Assembly: GCA_905216055.1 (NCBI GenBank)
Contig: CAJMSH010000007.1
Span: forward strand, 1-64,000
From: an uncultured bacterium
Lineage (GTDB): Bacteria > Cyanobacteriota > Vampirovibrionia > Gastranaerophilales > Gastranaerophilaceae
Reading direction: 5' to 3'
Length of the DNA: 64,000 bases
Both the position numbers and the translations under genes were made by a program. This document shows positions 43,231 through 50,723 of the stretch, piece by piece (positions within the stretch are counted from its first letter, which is position 1; the number at the start of each line of letters is the position of its first letter). The notes under the pieces are model-generated. The model was not told the DNA's origin. It saw nothing but the letters and a program-made list of their open reading frames with translations, and searched no databases.

Positions 43231-44025
43231 ATGTCTAGAAAACCTATTATTGCAGGAAACTGGAAAATGAACTTATGCCGTGCAGAAGCTAAAGAAGTTT
43301 TTGAAGGTATTAAAAATTTCGTAAAAGATTATACAGCAAAAGAATTACCAACAGTTGTAATCGCTCCTGTATTTACATCAATTTCAGCAGTAGAAGCTGT
43401 TAGATGTGATTGCGGTTGCGGTGGTAACAAAATTTCTATCGCAGGTCAAAACTGCCACTGGGAAAAATCAGGTGCTTACACAGGTGAAATTTCTGTTGAA
43501 ATGTTGAAAGATGCAGGTTGTGATTATGTAATTATCGGTCACTCTGAAAGAAGACAATATTTCTCAGAAACAGATGAAATGATTAACAAAAAAGCAAAAG
43601 CTATTTTAGCTGGCGGTTTAATCCCAATCATTTGCTGTGGTGAAACTTTAGAACAAAGAGAATCAGGCGTTACAGATAAACATATCGCTTCTCAAATTAA
43701 AGCTGCATTAGACGGAATTTCATCAGAAGATGTTGCAAAATCAGTTATCGCTTATGAACCAATTTGGGCTATCGGTACTGGAAAAACATGTGACGCTGAT
43801 GAAGCTAACAGAGTAATCGCTATGATTAGAAGCGTTGTTAAAGAAATCGCAGGTGCTGAAGCTGCTGATTCTATCAGAATCCTTTACGGTGGTTCTGTAA
43901 AACCTGCTACAATTGAAGAACAAATGTCTAAATCAGATATCGATGGTGCTTTAATTGGTGGCGCTTCATTAAAAGCTGAAAGCTTAAATGATATTATTGC
44001 AAAAACTATGAAACTTATGAAATAG
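43231..44025 (+). CDS. tpiA: Triosephosphate isomerase
   Basis: Interconverts dihydroxyacetone phosphate and glyceraldehyde 3-phosphate. The 264-residue barrel has the catalytic Lys in AGNWKMN, catalytic His in VIIGHSERRQ, catalytic Glu in AYEPIWAIGTGKT and the phosphate-binding YGGSVKP. The ATG at 43231 has AAAGGAG ahead. An oddity is the Cys-rich stretch RCDCGCGGNK (near residue 58) just before AGQNCHWE, where most TIMs have a shorter loop. It is followed by a terminator and then the long palindrome island. Confidence 0.96.
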   Translation: MSRKPIIAGNWKMNLCRAEAKEVFEGIKNFVKDYTAKELPTVVIAPVFTSISAVEAVRCDCGCGGNKISIAGQNCHWEKSGAYTGEISVEMLKDAGCDYVIIGHSERRQYFSETDEMINKKAKAILAGGLIPIICCGETLEQRESGVTDKHIASQIKAALDGISSEDVAKSVIAYEPIWAIGTGKTCDADEANRVIAMIRSVVKEIAGAEAADSIRILYGGSVKPATIEEQMSKSDIDGALIGGASLKAESLNDIIAKTMKLMK

Positions 44026-44045
44026 TTTTAATTTTCAAAATAATA

Positions 44046-44080
44046 AAAAGGCAGGATTTTTTCTAAATCCTGTCTTTTTT
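44046..44080 (+). terminator. Intrinsic terminator after tpiA
   Basis: Stem AGGCAGGATTT / AAATCCTGTCT (one G-T pair) followed by TTTTT. Confidence 0.88.
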
Positions 44081-44479
44081 AATTCATAATTTCGATATTT
44101 TTACGTAATTAAAATATATTTATTAATTCTAAAAATTTTCGCCCATTAATGGAGCGAATAATTAATGTTAGCGAAACAATGACAAAACGAGTGCTGTTTG
44201 AGCGGTAAAGTTTTTAAGATTCTGAAACAAGTTCAGAATGACGAACATACTTTGTGTATAAATGTGTCACCCTGAATTTATTTCAGGGTCTTGCTTGTAT
44301 TTTTTATTGTGACACTTAAATTCTGAAACAAGTTCAGAATGACGGGAAATATTATGTCACCCTGAACTCGTTTCAGGGTCTTAAATTTTAGAATGACAAA
44401 AATATAGCGAGTTTACTCGTTTCAAGTTGAGCGTTACAATTAATTAATGAGCGTAATGACGGTCGAGAGTTTCTTTGTG

Positions 44480-44507
44480 GTACTTTCTTGTTGGCACAAG
44501 AAAGTAC
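44480..44507. repeat. Perfect 12-bp hairpin in the island
   Basis: GTACTTTCTTGT - TGGC - ACAAGAAAGTAC, perfect arms, 4-nt loop, no adjacent T run. Confidence 0.9.
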
Positions 44508-44560
44508 ATATAAAAATATTTTTAGCAAATAATGCCTCCCGGCGGGTCTTCCAGACAGGG

Positions 44561-44584
44561 GGCACTTTTGATGGCAAAAGTGCC
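44561..44584. repeat. Perfect 10-bp hairpin in the island
   Basis: GGCACTTTTG - ATGG - CAAAAGTGCC, similar in design and loop to the hairpin 54 bp upstream. Confidence 0.9.
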
Positions 44585-44636
44585 TCAAAACCAGCGACAC
44601 ACATTCACTCGCTAATAATATACAAGACTCAGCTTG

Positions 44637-44674
44637 AGGCGTGTAAACTCGTTACACTCAAGCAATACACGCCT
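44637..44674. repeat. 9-bp inverted repeat with an alternative inner fold
   Basis: AGGCGTGTA (44637-44645) pairs with TACACGCCT (44666-44674); the inner GTGTA can instead pair with TACAC at 44653-44657. Confidence 0.75.
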
Positions 44675-45025
44675 TTGAAGTTTACTTCGTCAGTAATTAT
44701 TGCTCGTTCCGTTATCGTCGCACTATTAATATAAATTATTTATTTAAAATATTTCGACCATTAATGAAACGAATAATTAATGTTCGCGAAACAACTACAA
44801 AACGAGTGCTGTTTGAGCGGTAAAGTTTTTAAGATTCTGAAACAAGTTCAGAATGACGGGAAATATTATGTCACCCTGAACTCGTTTCAGGGTCTAGTCA
44901 AAATGACAAAATATAATAATAATAAATTTTTCTTATAACATAATATATGTTATAAAATTGACATTATATAAGCTTTTAAGTTATAATTTATTATACTTGT
45001 TTAAATTTATAAAAGGAGTGTGGAA

Positions 45026-45277
45026 ATGGCACAACAGTTTAATACTCAAAATATTAAAAAACGAACATCTGTTTTAGTTTTTTTAAAAGGCTCAACTGCA
45101 CCTTTAGTTTTGTATGTTGAAAAGCCTGAAGAACTTTATGCAGAACTTCAACAAGCAATAAAAAGCTCTGCTGCTACTTTGATTGAAAAAGATACTTTAG
45201 GACCTTTGAAAAAAGTTTGCTTTATCTCAAATCAAATTGCAGCTTTGGCAATTCAAGAAGAACAGTATGTAGGATAA
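45026..45277 (+). CDS. Small uncharacterised protein upstream of yceD
   Basis: An 83-residue cytoplasmic protein (MAQQFNTQNIKKRTSVLVFL ...) that I cannot place. It predicts as beta strand (TSVLVFLKG), helix (PEELYAELQQAIKSS) and beta strands (KKVCFISNQIAALAIQ), a compact fold that could bind nucleic acid or protein. I start at the ATG at 45026, which has AAAAGGAG 7 nt ahead; a GTG two codons earlier overlaps that site. It opens the lipid-synthesis cluster, 6 bp before yceD. Expression linked to yceD/rpmF hints at a translation or envelope role. Confidence 0.7.
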   Translation: MAQQFNTQNIKKRTSVLVFLKGSTAPLVLYVEKPEELYAELQQAIKSSAATLIEKDTLGPLKKVCFISNQIAALAIQEEQYVG

Positions 45278-45283
45278 TTTGTC

Positions 45284-45772
45284 ATGAATTACAAAATTTC
45301 AATCGAAGATCTGGAAAGCTCTTCGTCAAAAGAAATTGATTTTCATTTCGAGGATAAAATTGAAGGAATAAATTGCGTAACTCCCATAACTGCTGATTTG
45401 AAAATAAAATCACTTGGAGAATTTATAGAAGTTAGTGGAAATGTTAAGGGAATTGTAAAACTTGAATGCGATTTATGCTTAAAAGATTTTGAATATAAAC
45501 TAGATTTTCCTCTGGAAGAAATGTTCGCGAAAAAGTCTTTATTAGAGGATTACGGACAAGAATTCGAGCTAAAAGACGGGCAGTTTGTAACAGACTTGAA
45601 TGGCGCAGATGAAATTGACATTTATGACTTATTGTATCAATCTGTAATATTAAATTTACCAAATAAAAAAGTTTGTGGTATAAATTGTAATGGGGATAAA
45701 TTTTTAAAAGAAGAAAATTTATCCGATCCGAGATTAGATGTCTTTAAAAACATTAAAATCGAAGGAAAGTAA
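45284..45772 (+). CDS. yceD: DUF177 / YceD family protein
   Basis: A 162-residue protein of the DUF177 family, which in most bacteria sits next to rpmF as here and has been linked to 23S rRNA accumulation. The conserved core GIVKLECDLCLKDFEYKLDFP near residue 50 contains the CxxC pair; a further pair (CGINC) lies near the C terminus. It is acidic overall. The ATG overlaps no upstream gene and lies 6 bp after the 83-aa gene; the ribosome-binding site is weak (AGGATAATT), so translation may be coupled. Confidence 0.85.
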   Translation: MNYKISIEDLESSSSKEIDFHFEDKIEGINCVTPITADLKIKSLGEFIEVSGNVKGIVKLECDLCLKDFEYKLDFPLEEMFAKKSLLEDYGQEFELKDGQFVTDLNGADEIDIYDLLYQSVILNLPNKKVCGINCNGDKFLKEENLSDPRLDVFKNIKIEGK

Positions 45773-45813
45773 GAAATATAAGTAGTATAAGAAAATAAAA
45801 AGGAAAAAGAAAA

Positions 45814-46134
45814 ATGGCAGTACCTAAGAAAAGAACAGGACACTCAGCACAAGGACACAGAAGAAGTAACTGGAAAGCAACAAAGCCGGAAACTACAAAA
45901 TGCCCTAACTGCGGAGCAACAGTATTAACTCACACAGTATGCACAGCTTGCGGAACTTATAAAGGAAAACCTGTAAGCTTGAAAGATCAAGTTGAAGAAA
46001 CAGCAGTAAAAGAAGAAAAGAAACCTGCTAAAAAATCAACTAAAAAAGCTGCAAAAGCTGAAGAAGCTAAAGCAGAAACAGCTTCTGAAGAAACAAAAAC
46101 AGAAGAAAAATCTTCAGAAACAGAGGAAAAATAA
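45814..46134 (+). CDS. rpmF: Ribosomal protein bL32 with long acidic-basic tail
   Basis: The first 57 residues are normal L32: AVPKKRTGHSAQGHRRSNW, then a four-cysteine zinc ribbon (CPNCG ... CTACG). The protein then continues for about 49 more residues of Lys/Ala/Glu-rich, low-complexity sequence (KKPAKKSTKKAAKAEEAKAE), nearly doubling the length. Such a tail could extend from the ribosome surface near the exit-tunnel side where L32 sits. AAAAAGGAAAAAG precedes the ATG. A perfect hairpin lies just downstream, between this gene and plsX. Confidence 0.95.
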   Translation: MAVPKKRTGHSAQGHRRSNWKATKPETTKCPNCGATVLTHTVCTACGTYKGKPVSLKDQVEETAVKEEKKPAKKSTKKAAKAEEAKAETASEETKTEEKSSETEEK

Positions 46135-46141
46135 TTTTAAC

Positions 46142-46173
46142 GAATGGTTGAAAGTTCAACCTTTCAACCATTC
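46142..46173 (+). promoter_or_regulatory. Perfect 13-bp hairpin between rpmF and plsX
   Basis: GAATGGTTGAAAG - 6 nt - CTTTCAACCATTC, followed by TGTTATTT rather than a full T run. It looks like a partial terminator or an RNA-processing/stability hairpin that would let rpmF be made in excess of plsX. Confidence 0.75.
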
Positions 46174-46211
46174 TGTTATTTAACCGTTAAACTAGATTTG
46201 AGAGGGATAAG

Positions 46212-47270
46212 ATGACAAGAATAGCAATAGATGCAATGGGCGGTGATCACGCACCTCACGAAATTGTAGCAGGGGCTGTTTGGGCAGCAAAAGAATACGG
46301 CGTAGCAATTGAACTTGTCGGGAAACAAGATAGGATTGAACAAGAGCTCGACAAAATTTCTCATGAAGGTTTTATGACCGATTACGGGAAAGGTGGAGCT
46401 GCTAAGTATCGTTTAAAAATCGATACGTCTAAACTTGATATCAAAATTACCCATGCTTCTGAAGTTATTGAAATGGGTGAAGCTCCTGGACAAGCTATTC
46501 GTAAAAAGAAAAAGTCATCTATTGTCTTGGCAGTTGACGCTGTGGCTCAAGGTAGTTCCGATGCTGTTGTTGCAGCAGGTTCTACAGGTGCTGCAATGGC
46601 ATCAAGTTTATTCGGTTTAGGAAGAATACCTGGAATTGACAGACCTGCAATTGCAGTTACTCTTCCGACTATTAAGAAACCGATAGTTGTTATTGACGGT
46701 GGTGCCAATAGTAATTGTTCTCCTGAAATGTTACATCAATTTGCTATTATGGGCGCAACTTTTTCAAAAAATGTTTTAGGTATTGAACACCCGAGAGTTG
46801 GGGTTTTGAATATTGGTGAAGAAGCAGGTAAAGGTAATGAACTTGCTCAAGCTACTTATAAATTGTTAGAAGCACAACAAGATAAATTGAACTTTGTTGG
46901 TAATATCGAAGGTAAAGAAATTTTCTTGAGTGTTTGTGATGTAGTTGTTTGTGACGGTTTTGTAGGTAACGTTGCATTAAAGGTTACTGAAGGAACTTCT
47001 CAAATGCTATTTAGAATGTTAAAACAAGAATTTAAAGCTGATATTCTTGGTAAAATTATTGGTTTGCTTGCAAAACCATTTATGAAACGTATTTATACAA
47101 AAATAAATTATGAAGAATTTGGCGGAGCATTACTTTTGGGAGTTAAGGGTATTACCGTAATTTCTCATGGCAGAAGCAAAGCTTATGCGATTAAAAATGC
47201 CGTTAGAGTTGCCAAACACGCTGTTGAAACAGGTGTTAATGAAAAAATAGCTAAGTTTTATGAGGAATAA
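46212..47270 (+). CDS. plsX: Phosphate acyltransferase PlsX
   Basis: Makes acyl-phosphate from acyl-ACP for phospholipid synthesis, working at the inner face of the membrane. The 352-residue protein opens with the hallmark IAIDAMGGDHAPHEIV and has the AAGSTGAAMASSLFGLGRI segment near residue 122 and a VVCDGFVGNVALK segment near 245. A GAGGG site precedes the ATG. It is followed by fabH after 6 bp. The rpmF-plsX-fabH order is conserved in many bacteria and couples ribosome and lipid production. Confidence 0.96.
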   Translation: MTRIAIDAMGGDHAPHEIVAGAVWAAKEYGVAIELVGKQDRIEQELDKISHEGFMTDYGKGGAAKYRLKIDTSKLDIKITHASEVIEMGEAPGQAIRKKKKSSIVLAVDAVAQGSSDAVVAAGSTGAAMASSLFGLGRIPGIDRPAIAVTLPTIKKPIVVIDGGANSNCSPEMLHQFAIMGATFSKNVLGIEHPRVGVLNIGEEAGKGNELAQATYKLLEAQQDKLNFVGNIEGKEIFLSVCDVVVCDGFVGNVALKVTEGTSQMLFRMLKQEFKADILGKIIGLLAKPFMKRIYTKINYEEFGGALLLGVKGITVISHGRSKAYAIKNAVRVAKHAVETGVNEKIAKFYEE

Positions 47271-47276
47271 AAATAT

Positions 47277-48287
47277 ATGACAGATAAATTAATTCCGTTG
47301 AGAATTGCAGGGGTTGGATACAGTTTACCCGAAACAGTTATTACAAATGATGATTTGACTAAGTTGTATGAAACATCTGATGAATGGATTTATACTCGTA
47401 CAGGTATTAAAGAAAGAAGAGTTGTTTCAGGCGAACAGAATGCAATTGACTTAGGTTTGGAAGCTGCTCAAAGAGCGTTGGAAAAAGCTAAGATGAATCC
47501 TGATGATATTGATTTAATTGTTGCAGCATCATCAGCTCCACCTGATTTGTATCCTGCTATTGCTTGTCATATTCATCAAAGATTAGGTATTAAGGCTCAA
47601 ATTCCTGCATTTGATATAACTGCAGCATGTTCAGGTTTAATTTATGCTTTGAGTATTGCAAGAGCTTATATTGCATCAGGTATGTACAAAAATATTTTAC
47701 TTGTTGCTACAGATAACAATTCAAGATTGGTAAATTGGTCAGACAGATCAACATCAATTTTGTTCGGTGACGGTGCCGGTGCTATGGTTGTTACTCAGGC
47801 TGAAGATGGTATTGATGATATTATTGCTATTGATATCAAAGCTGACGGCAACTACGGTAATTTAATTGAACTTTCATTTGACGGTAAAAACTGTCCGTTG
47901 GTTGAACAATATGAGGAAAAACCTAAAGGTATCAGAATGAATGGACGTGGTGTTTATACATTCGTTGCTAAAGTTTTGCCTCATTATGTAGAAAATTTAA
48001 TTGCAAATGCAGGTTTGAAACCGGAAGATATAGATTACTTAATTCCGCATCAGGCAAATATCAGAATTATTCAAGCTGTTCAAGAAAGATTGGGTTATCC
48101 TGATGAAAAAGTAGTTACAAATATCAAGTATTATGGTAATACATCTGCTGCATCTATTCCTATAGCTTTGGCAGAAAGTGTTGAAAAAGGGAATGTAAAA
48201 CTTGGAACAACTGCTGTACTTTGTGGCTTTGGCGCAGGTATGACTTGGGGCGGAGCTATTATTAGACTAAGGGAAGGCATTTGTTAA
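47277..48287 (+). CDS. fabH: 3-oxoacyl-ACP synthase III
   Basis: Starts fatty-acid synthesis by condensing acetyl-CoA with malonyl-ACP. The 336-residue thiolase-fold enzyme has the catalytic Cys118 in TAACSGL, the His in IPHQANIRI and the Asn in YGNTSAASIP, the Cys-His-Asn triad of KAS III. It is slightly longer than E. coli FabH (317). It follows plsX by 6 bp with a weak ribosome-binding site (GAGGAATA), so translation is probably coupled. A 77-residue hypothetical protein begins one base after its stop. Confidence 0.96.
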   Translation: MTDKLIPLRIAGVGYSLPETVITNDDLTKLYETSDEWIYTRTGIKERRVVSGEQNAIDLGLEAAQRALEKAKMNPDDIDLIVAASSAPPDLYPAIACHIHQRLGIKAQIPAFDITAACSGLIYALSIARAYIASGMYKNILLVATDNNSRLVNWSDRSTSILFGDGAGAMVVTQAEDGIDDIIAIDIKADGNYGNLIELSFDGKNCPLVEQYEEKPKGIRMNGRGVYTFVAKVLPHYVENLIANAGLKPEDIDYLIPHQANIRIIQAVQERLGYPDEKVVTNIKYYGNTSAASIPIALAESVEKGNVKLGTTAVLCGFGAGMTWGGAIIRLREGIC

Positions 48288-48288
48288 G

Positions 48289-48522
48289 ATGAGTATAGGA
48301 AGTATAAGAGGACTAAAATCAGGTATTACAAAATTAGATGGGTTTTCAAATGTTGTGTATTATGGTGACTCAGCAAAGTTAGCAAAATTAAAACAGTTGA
48401 AAACAAGTACAGATTATTTTTGCAAACCGCTGAAGGTAGAATGTGAGTTTTGTAAAGAAAAAATCGGTTTGTTAAAAAATGATGTGTTTGAAAAATCTTC
48501 TAAAAATTTTGATAAGGAGTAA
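48289..48522 (+). CDS. Small uncharacterised protein between fabH and fabD
   Basis: A 77-residue protein of unknown function (MSIGSIRGLKSGITKLDGF at the start) with a CEFC motif near residue 52 and a Lys-rich tail. Its ATG lies one base after the fabH stop, and the fabD ATG comes 3 bp after its own stop, with fabD's GGAG site inside its last codons. Such tight packing argues that it is translated. The usual fab cluster has no gene here. It might be a regulator or a fragment; the sequence gives no further clue. Confidence 0.65.
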   Translation: MSIGSIRGLKSGITKLDGFSNVVYYGDSAKLAKLKQLKTSTDYFCKPLKVECEFCKEKIGLLKNDVFEKSSKNFDKE

Positions 48523-48525
48523 GTT

Positions 48526-49473
48526 ATGACAAAAAAAATCGCTTTTCTTTTTCCTGGACAAGGTGCTCAATCTGTTGGCATGGGAAAAGATTTGTATGAT
48601 AATTTTGAAAGTGCAAAATCTGTATTTGATACAGCAGACAAGGTTTTAGGCAAAAGTATTACAACATTGTGTTTTGAAGGGCCTGAAGATGCTCTAAAAC
48701 AAACAGTAAATACTCAACCTTGTATAGTTACAATGTCAATTGCAGCTTTGGAAGCTTTAAAATCTCAATTGGATATTAAACCTGATTTTGTTGCAGGTCA
48801 TTCTTTGGGTGAATATTGCGCAATGTATGAGGCTGGTGTTATGTCTTTGGATACAACATTAAAAGCTATTCAAAAAAGAGCTGATTTAATGGGTTCAACT
48901 CATGGCGGTGCAATGTCTGCAATTTTAAATGCTCCGGAAGGTGCTTTAGAAGAAGCGTTGAAAGAAGCTTCTCAAGTTGGATATGTAGATGTTGCAAATT
49001 ATAATTCACCTGCGCAAGTGGTAATCACAGGTGATGAAGCTGCAGTTGCAAAAGCAGGAGAATTGTTACTTGCAAAAGGTGCAAGAAGAGTTGTTCCTCT
49101 AGCTGTATCAGGTGCATTCCACTCTAAGTTTATGGAAAATGCAGGGCATGAATTTGAAGGTTTTGTAAGTTCTCTTGATTTACATAACGCATCAATTCCT
49201 GTAATGACAAATGTTGATGCTTCTGCAACAACAGAAAGCTCTGATTTTAGAGTAAAAATGCCAAAACAAATTTATTCATCAGTTCATTGGACTCAAACAA
49301 TTCAAAAAATGTCAGCAGAAGGTGTTGAAATTTTTGTAGAAATTGGGCCTGGTAGAGTGTTGGCTGGTTTGAATAAGAAAATAGTACCTGAAGCTAAGGT
49401 ATTTAATATTTATGATAAAGCATCTCTTGATGCAACAATTGCTTCTTTAAAAGAAGAAATGGCGTGTGTATAA
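48526..49473 (+). CDS. fabD: Malonyl-CoA:ACP transacylase
   Basis: Loads malonyl groups onto ACP. The 315-residue protein has FLFPGQGAQSVGMGKDL at the start, the nucleophile motif GHSLGE (Ser93), the AVSGAFHSKFM segment with the catalytic His near residue 200, and the EIGPGRVLAGLNKK motif. GATAAGGAG provides the ribosome-binding site. It sits in the fab operon between the 77-aa protein and fabG. Confidence 0.96.
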   Translation: MTKKIAFLFPGQGAQSVGMGKDLYDNFESAKSVFDTADKVLGKSITTLCFEGPEDALKQTVNTQPCIVTMSIAALEALKSQLDIKPDFVAGHSLGEYCAMYEAGVMSLDTTLKAIQKRADLMGSTHGGAMSAILNAPEGALEEALKEASQVGYVDVANYNSPAQVVITGDEAAVAKAGELLLAKGARRVVPLAVSGAFHSKFMENAGHEFEGFVSSLDLHNASIPVMTNVDASATTESSDFRVKMPKQIYSSVHWTQTIQKMSAEGVEIFVEIGPGRVLAGLNKKIVPEAKVFNIYDKASLDATIASLKEEMACV

Positions 49474-49508
49474 CTCGGATTTGTAAAATAAAATAAGGAG
49501 AAAAATTA

Positions 49509-50240
49509 ATGACTGAAAGAAAAATTGCATTGATTACAGGCGGTTCTCGCGGTATTGGTTTTGCTTGTGCCAAAGAACTTGCAAAAGCAGGATGCGATAT
49601 CATTATTAATGATATTTGTGAAGCAGAAAAAGCTCAACCTGCATTAGATGAAATAAAAGCACTTGGCGCAAACGCTTATTTTTATAGATTTGATGTTTCA
49701 GATCCTGTTGCAGTTCAAGAAAATGTTGACAAAATGATTGCTGAACACGGTAAAATTGATGTATTGTTGAACAATGCAGGTATTACAAAAGACGGTTTGT
49801 TCATCAGAATGGATATGGAACAATGGGAAAGAGTTATTAAAATCAATTTGACAAGTGCATATTGCGTAACTCATGCTGTTATCAAATATATGATGAAAGC
49901 TCGTCAAGGTTCAATTATCAACATGTCAAGTGTTGTAGGCTTGCACGGTAACCCAGGTCAAGCAAACTATTCAGCTTCAAAAGCAGGTTTGGTAGGTTTG
50001 ACAAAAACTTTAGCTAAAGAATTCGGTTCAAGAAACATCAGAGTAAATGCTGTATGTCCTGGATTTATTCAAACAGCTATGACTGCAAATCTTCCTAACA
50101 TTGAAGAATACTTGAAAGCTATTCCTATGAAGAGATTAGGAACTCCTGAAGATATCGCAAAAACTGTTAAATACTTGGCATTAGATGCTGATTATGTTTC
50201 AGGTCAAGCAATCGAAGTTGCAGGTGCTTTAATCATATAG
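49509..50240 (+). CDS. fabG: 3-oxoacyl-ACP reductase
   Basis: The NADPH-dependent first reduction step of fatty-acid elongation. The 243-residue short-chain dehydrogenase has the cofactor motif TGGSRGIG, the NNAG motif, and the catalytic Ser-Tyr-Lys set in NMSSVVGLHGN and YSASKAG, with the VCPGFIQTAMT motif after. AAGGAG precedes the ATG. It ends 134 bp before acpP, which has its own promoter in that gap. Confidence 0.95.
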   Translation: MTERKIALITGGSRGIGFACAKELAKAGCDIIINDICEAEKAQPALDEIKALGANAYFYRFDVSDPVAVQENVDKMIAEHGKIDVLLNNAGITKDGLFIRMDMEQWERVIKINLTSAYCVTHAVIKYMMKARQGSIINMSSVVGLHGNPGQANYSASKAGLVGLTKTLAKEFGSRNIRVNAVCPGFIQTAMTANLPNIEEYLKAIPMKRLGTPEDIAKTVKYLALDADYVSGQAIEVAGALII

Positions 50241-50299
50241 TCTTTGGTAAAGTCAAAAGTTAAGATTTTTAACAATATGACTGTATGATTGTAAATTCC

Positions 50300-50328
50300 T
50301 TGCAAAAAAGTTTTGCTCTAAGTATAAT
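50300..50328 (+). promoter_or_regulatory. acpP promoter
   Basis: TTGCAA (50300-50305), 17-nt spacer, TATAAT (50323-50328); the leader is about 40 nt with GAGGA before the ATG. An internal promoter allows acyl carrier protein to be made in excess. Confidence 0.8.
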
Positions 50329-50374
50329 ATTAGAGAACAAATAGTATAGTAAATTAATTATGAGGAAATTAGAA

Positions 50375-50608
50375 ATGAGTACATTTGAAAAAGTAAAAAA
50401 AGTAGTTGTAGATCAATTAAGCGTTGATGAAGCTTTAGTTACTCCAGAAGCTAGCTTTACAGCTGATTTAGGCGCTGATTCATTAGATACTGTTGAATTA
50501 GTTATGGCTTTCGAAGAAGAATTCGGTTGCGAAATTCCTGATGAAGAAGCTGAAAAAATTCAAACAGTTCAAGATGCTGTTAACTACATTGATGCTCACA
50601 GCAAATAA
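50375..50608 (+). CDS. acpP: Acyl carrier protein
   Basis: Carries growing acyl chains on a phosphopantetheine arm. The acidic 77-residue protein has the prosthetic-group motif GADSLDTVELVMAFEEEF, with the modified serine in DSL. Length equals the E. coli protein when started at the ATG at 50375, which has GAGGA at suitable distance; an in-frame ATG five codons earlier overlaps that site. It has its own strong promoter and is followed by two inverted repeats before fabF. Confidence 0.97.
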   Translation: MSTFEKVKKVVVDQLSVDEALVTPEASFTADLGADSLDTVELVMAFEEEFGCEIPDEEAEKIQTVQDAVNYIDAHSK

Positions 50609-50618
50609 ATAACACTTG

Positions 50619-50642
50619 GCGTTAGATGCTAACGCTCTTAAA
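50619..50642 (+). terminator. Hairpin after acpP
   Basis: Stem GCGTTAG - ATG - CTAACGC (50619-50635), followed by TCTTA; a weak terminator at best, so partial read-through into fabF is likely. Confidence 0.55.
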
Positions 50643-50652
50643 TAATTTTATG

Positions 50653-50686
50653 CGAGGGCGAAAATTTAATATTAATTTTCCCCTCG
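50653..50686 (+). promoter_or_regulatory. Long inverted repeat between acpP and fabF
   Basis: CGAGGG-C-GAAAATT pairs with AATTTTC-C-CCTCG: 13 paired bases and one mismatch around a 6-nt loop. It may stabilise the 3' end of acpP mRNA or tune fabF expression. Confidence 0.6.
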
Positions 50687-50723
50687 TATATTTATTAAAA
50701 GATAGTTTTAAAAAGGTAAAGAG

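Larger units (their letters stand above)
44081..44990. repeat. 0.9-kb non-coding island of nested palindromes and direct repeats
   Basis: No gene with a ribosome-binding site or family match. Two direct copies of a 104-bp block (44140-44243 and 44755-44858) frame it, and a 61-bp block is repeated exactly (44321-44381 and 44835-44895). Six 19-bp palindromes alternate between type A (TTCTGAA-ACAAG-TTCAGAA at 44220, 44321, 44835) and type B (CCCTGAA-N5-TTCAGGG at 44270, 44360, 44874), always in A-then-B pairs. The flanks of A (AGA..TGAC) are complementary to those of B (GTCA..TCT), so each pair is itself a larger inverted repeat, like REP/BIME elements. The centre holds three further hairpins. 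Confidence 0.9.

Noticed and set aside
44388..44734. Short open frames in the palindrome island (both strands)
   Set aside because: They run through hairpins and repeats, lack ribosome-binding sites and match no family.
44026..45025. tRNA or rRNA genes in the largest gene-free stretch
   Set aside because: No cloverleaf, T-loop GGTTCRANNCC consensus or rRNA-like sequence was seen by eye; the hairpins have a different layout.
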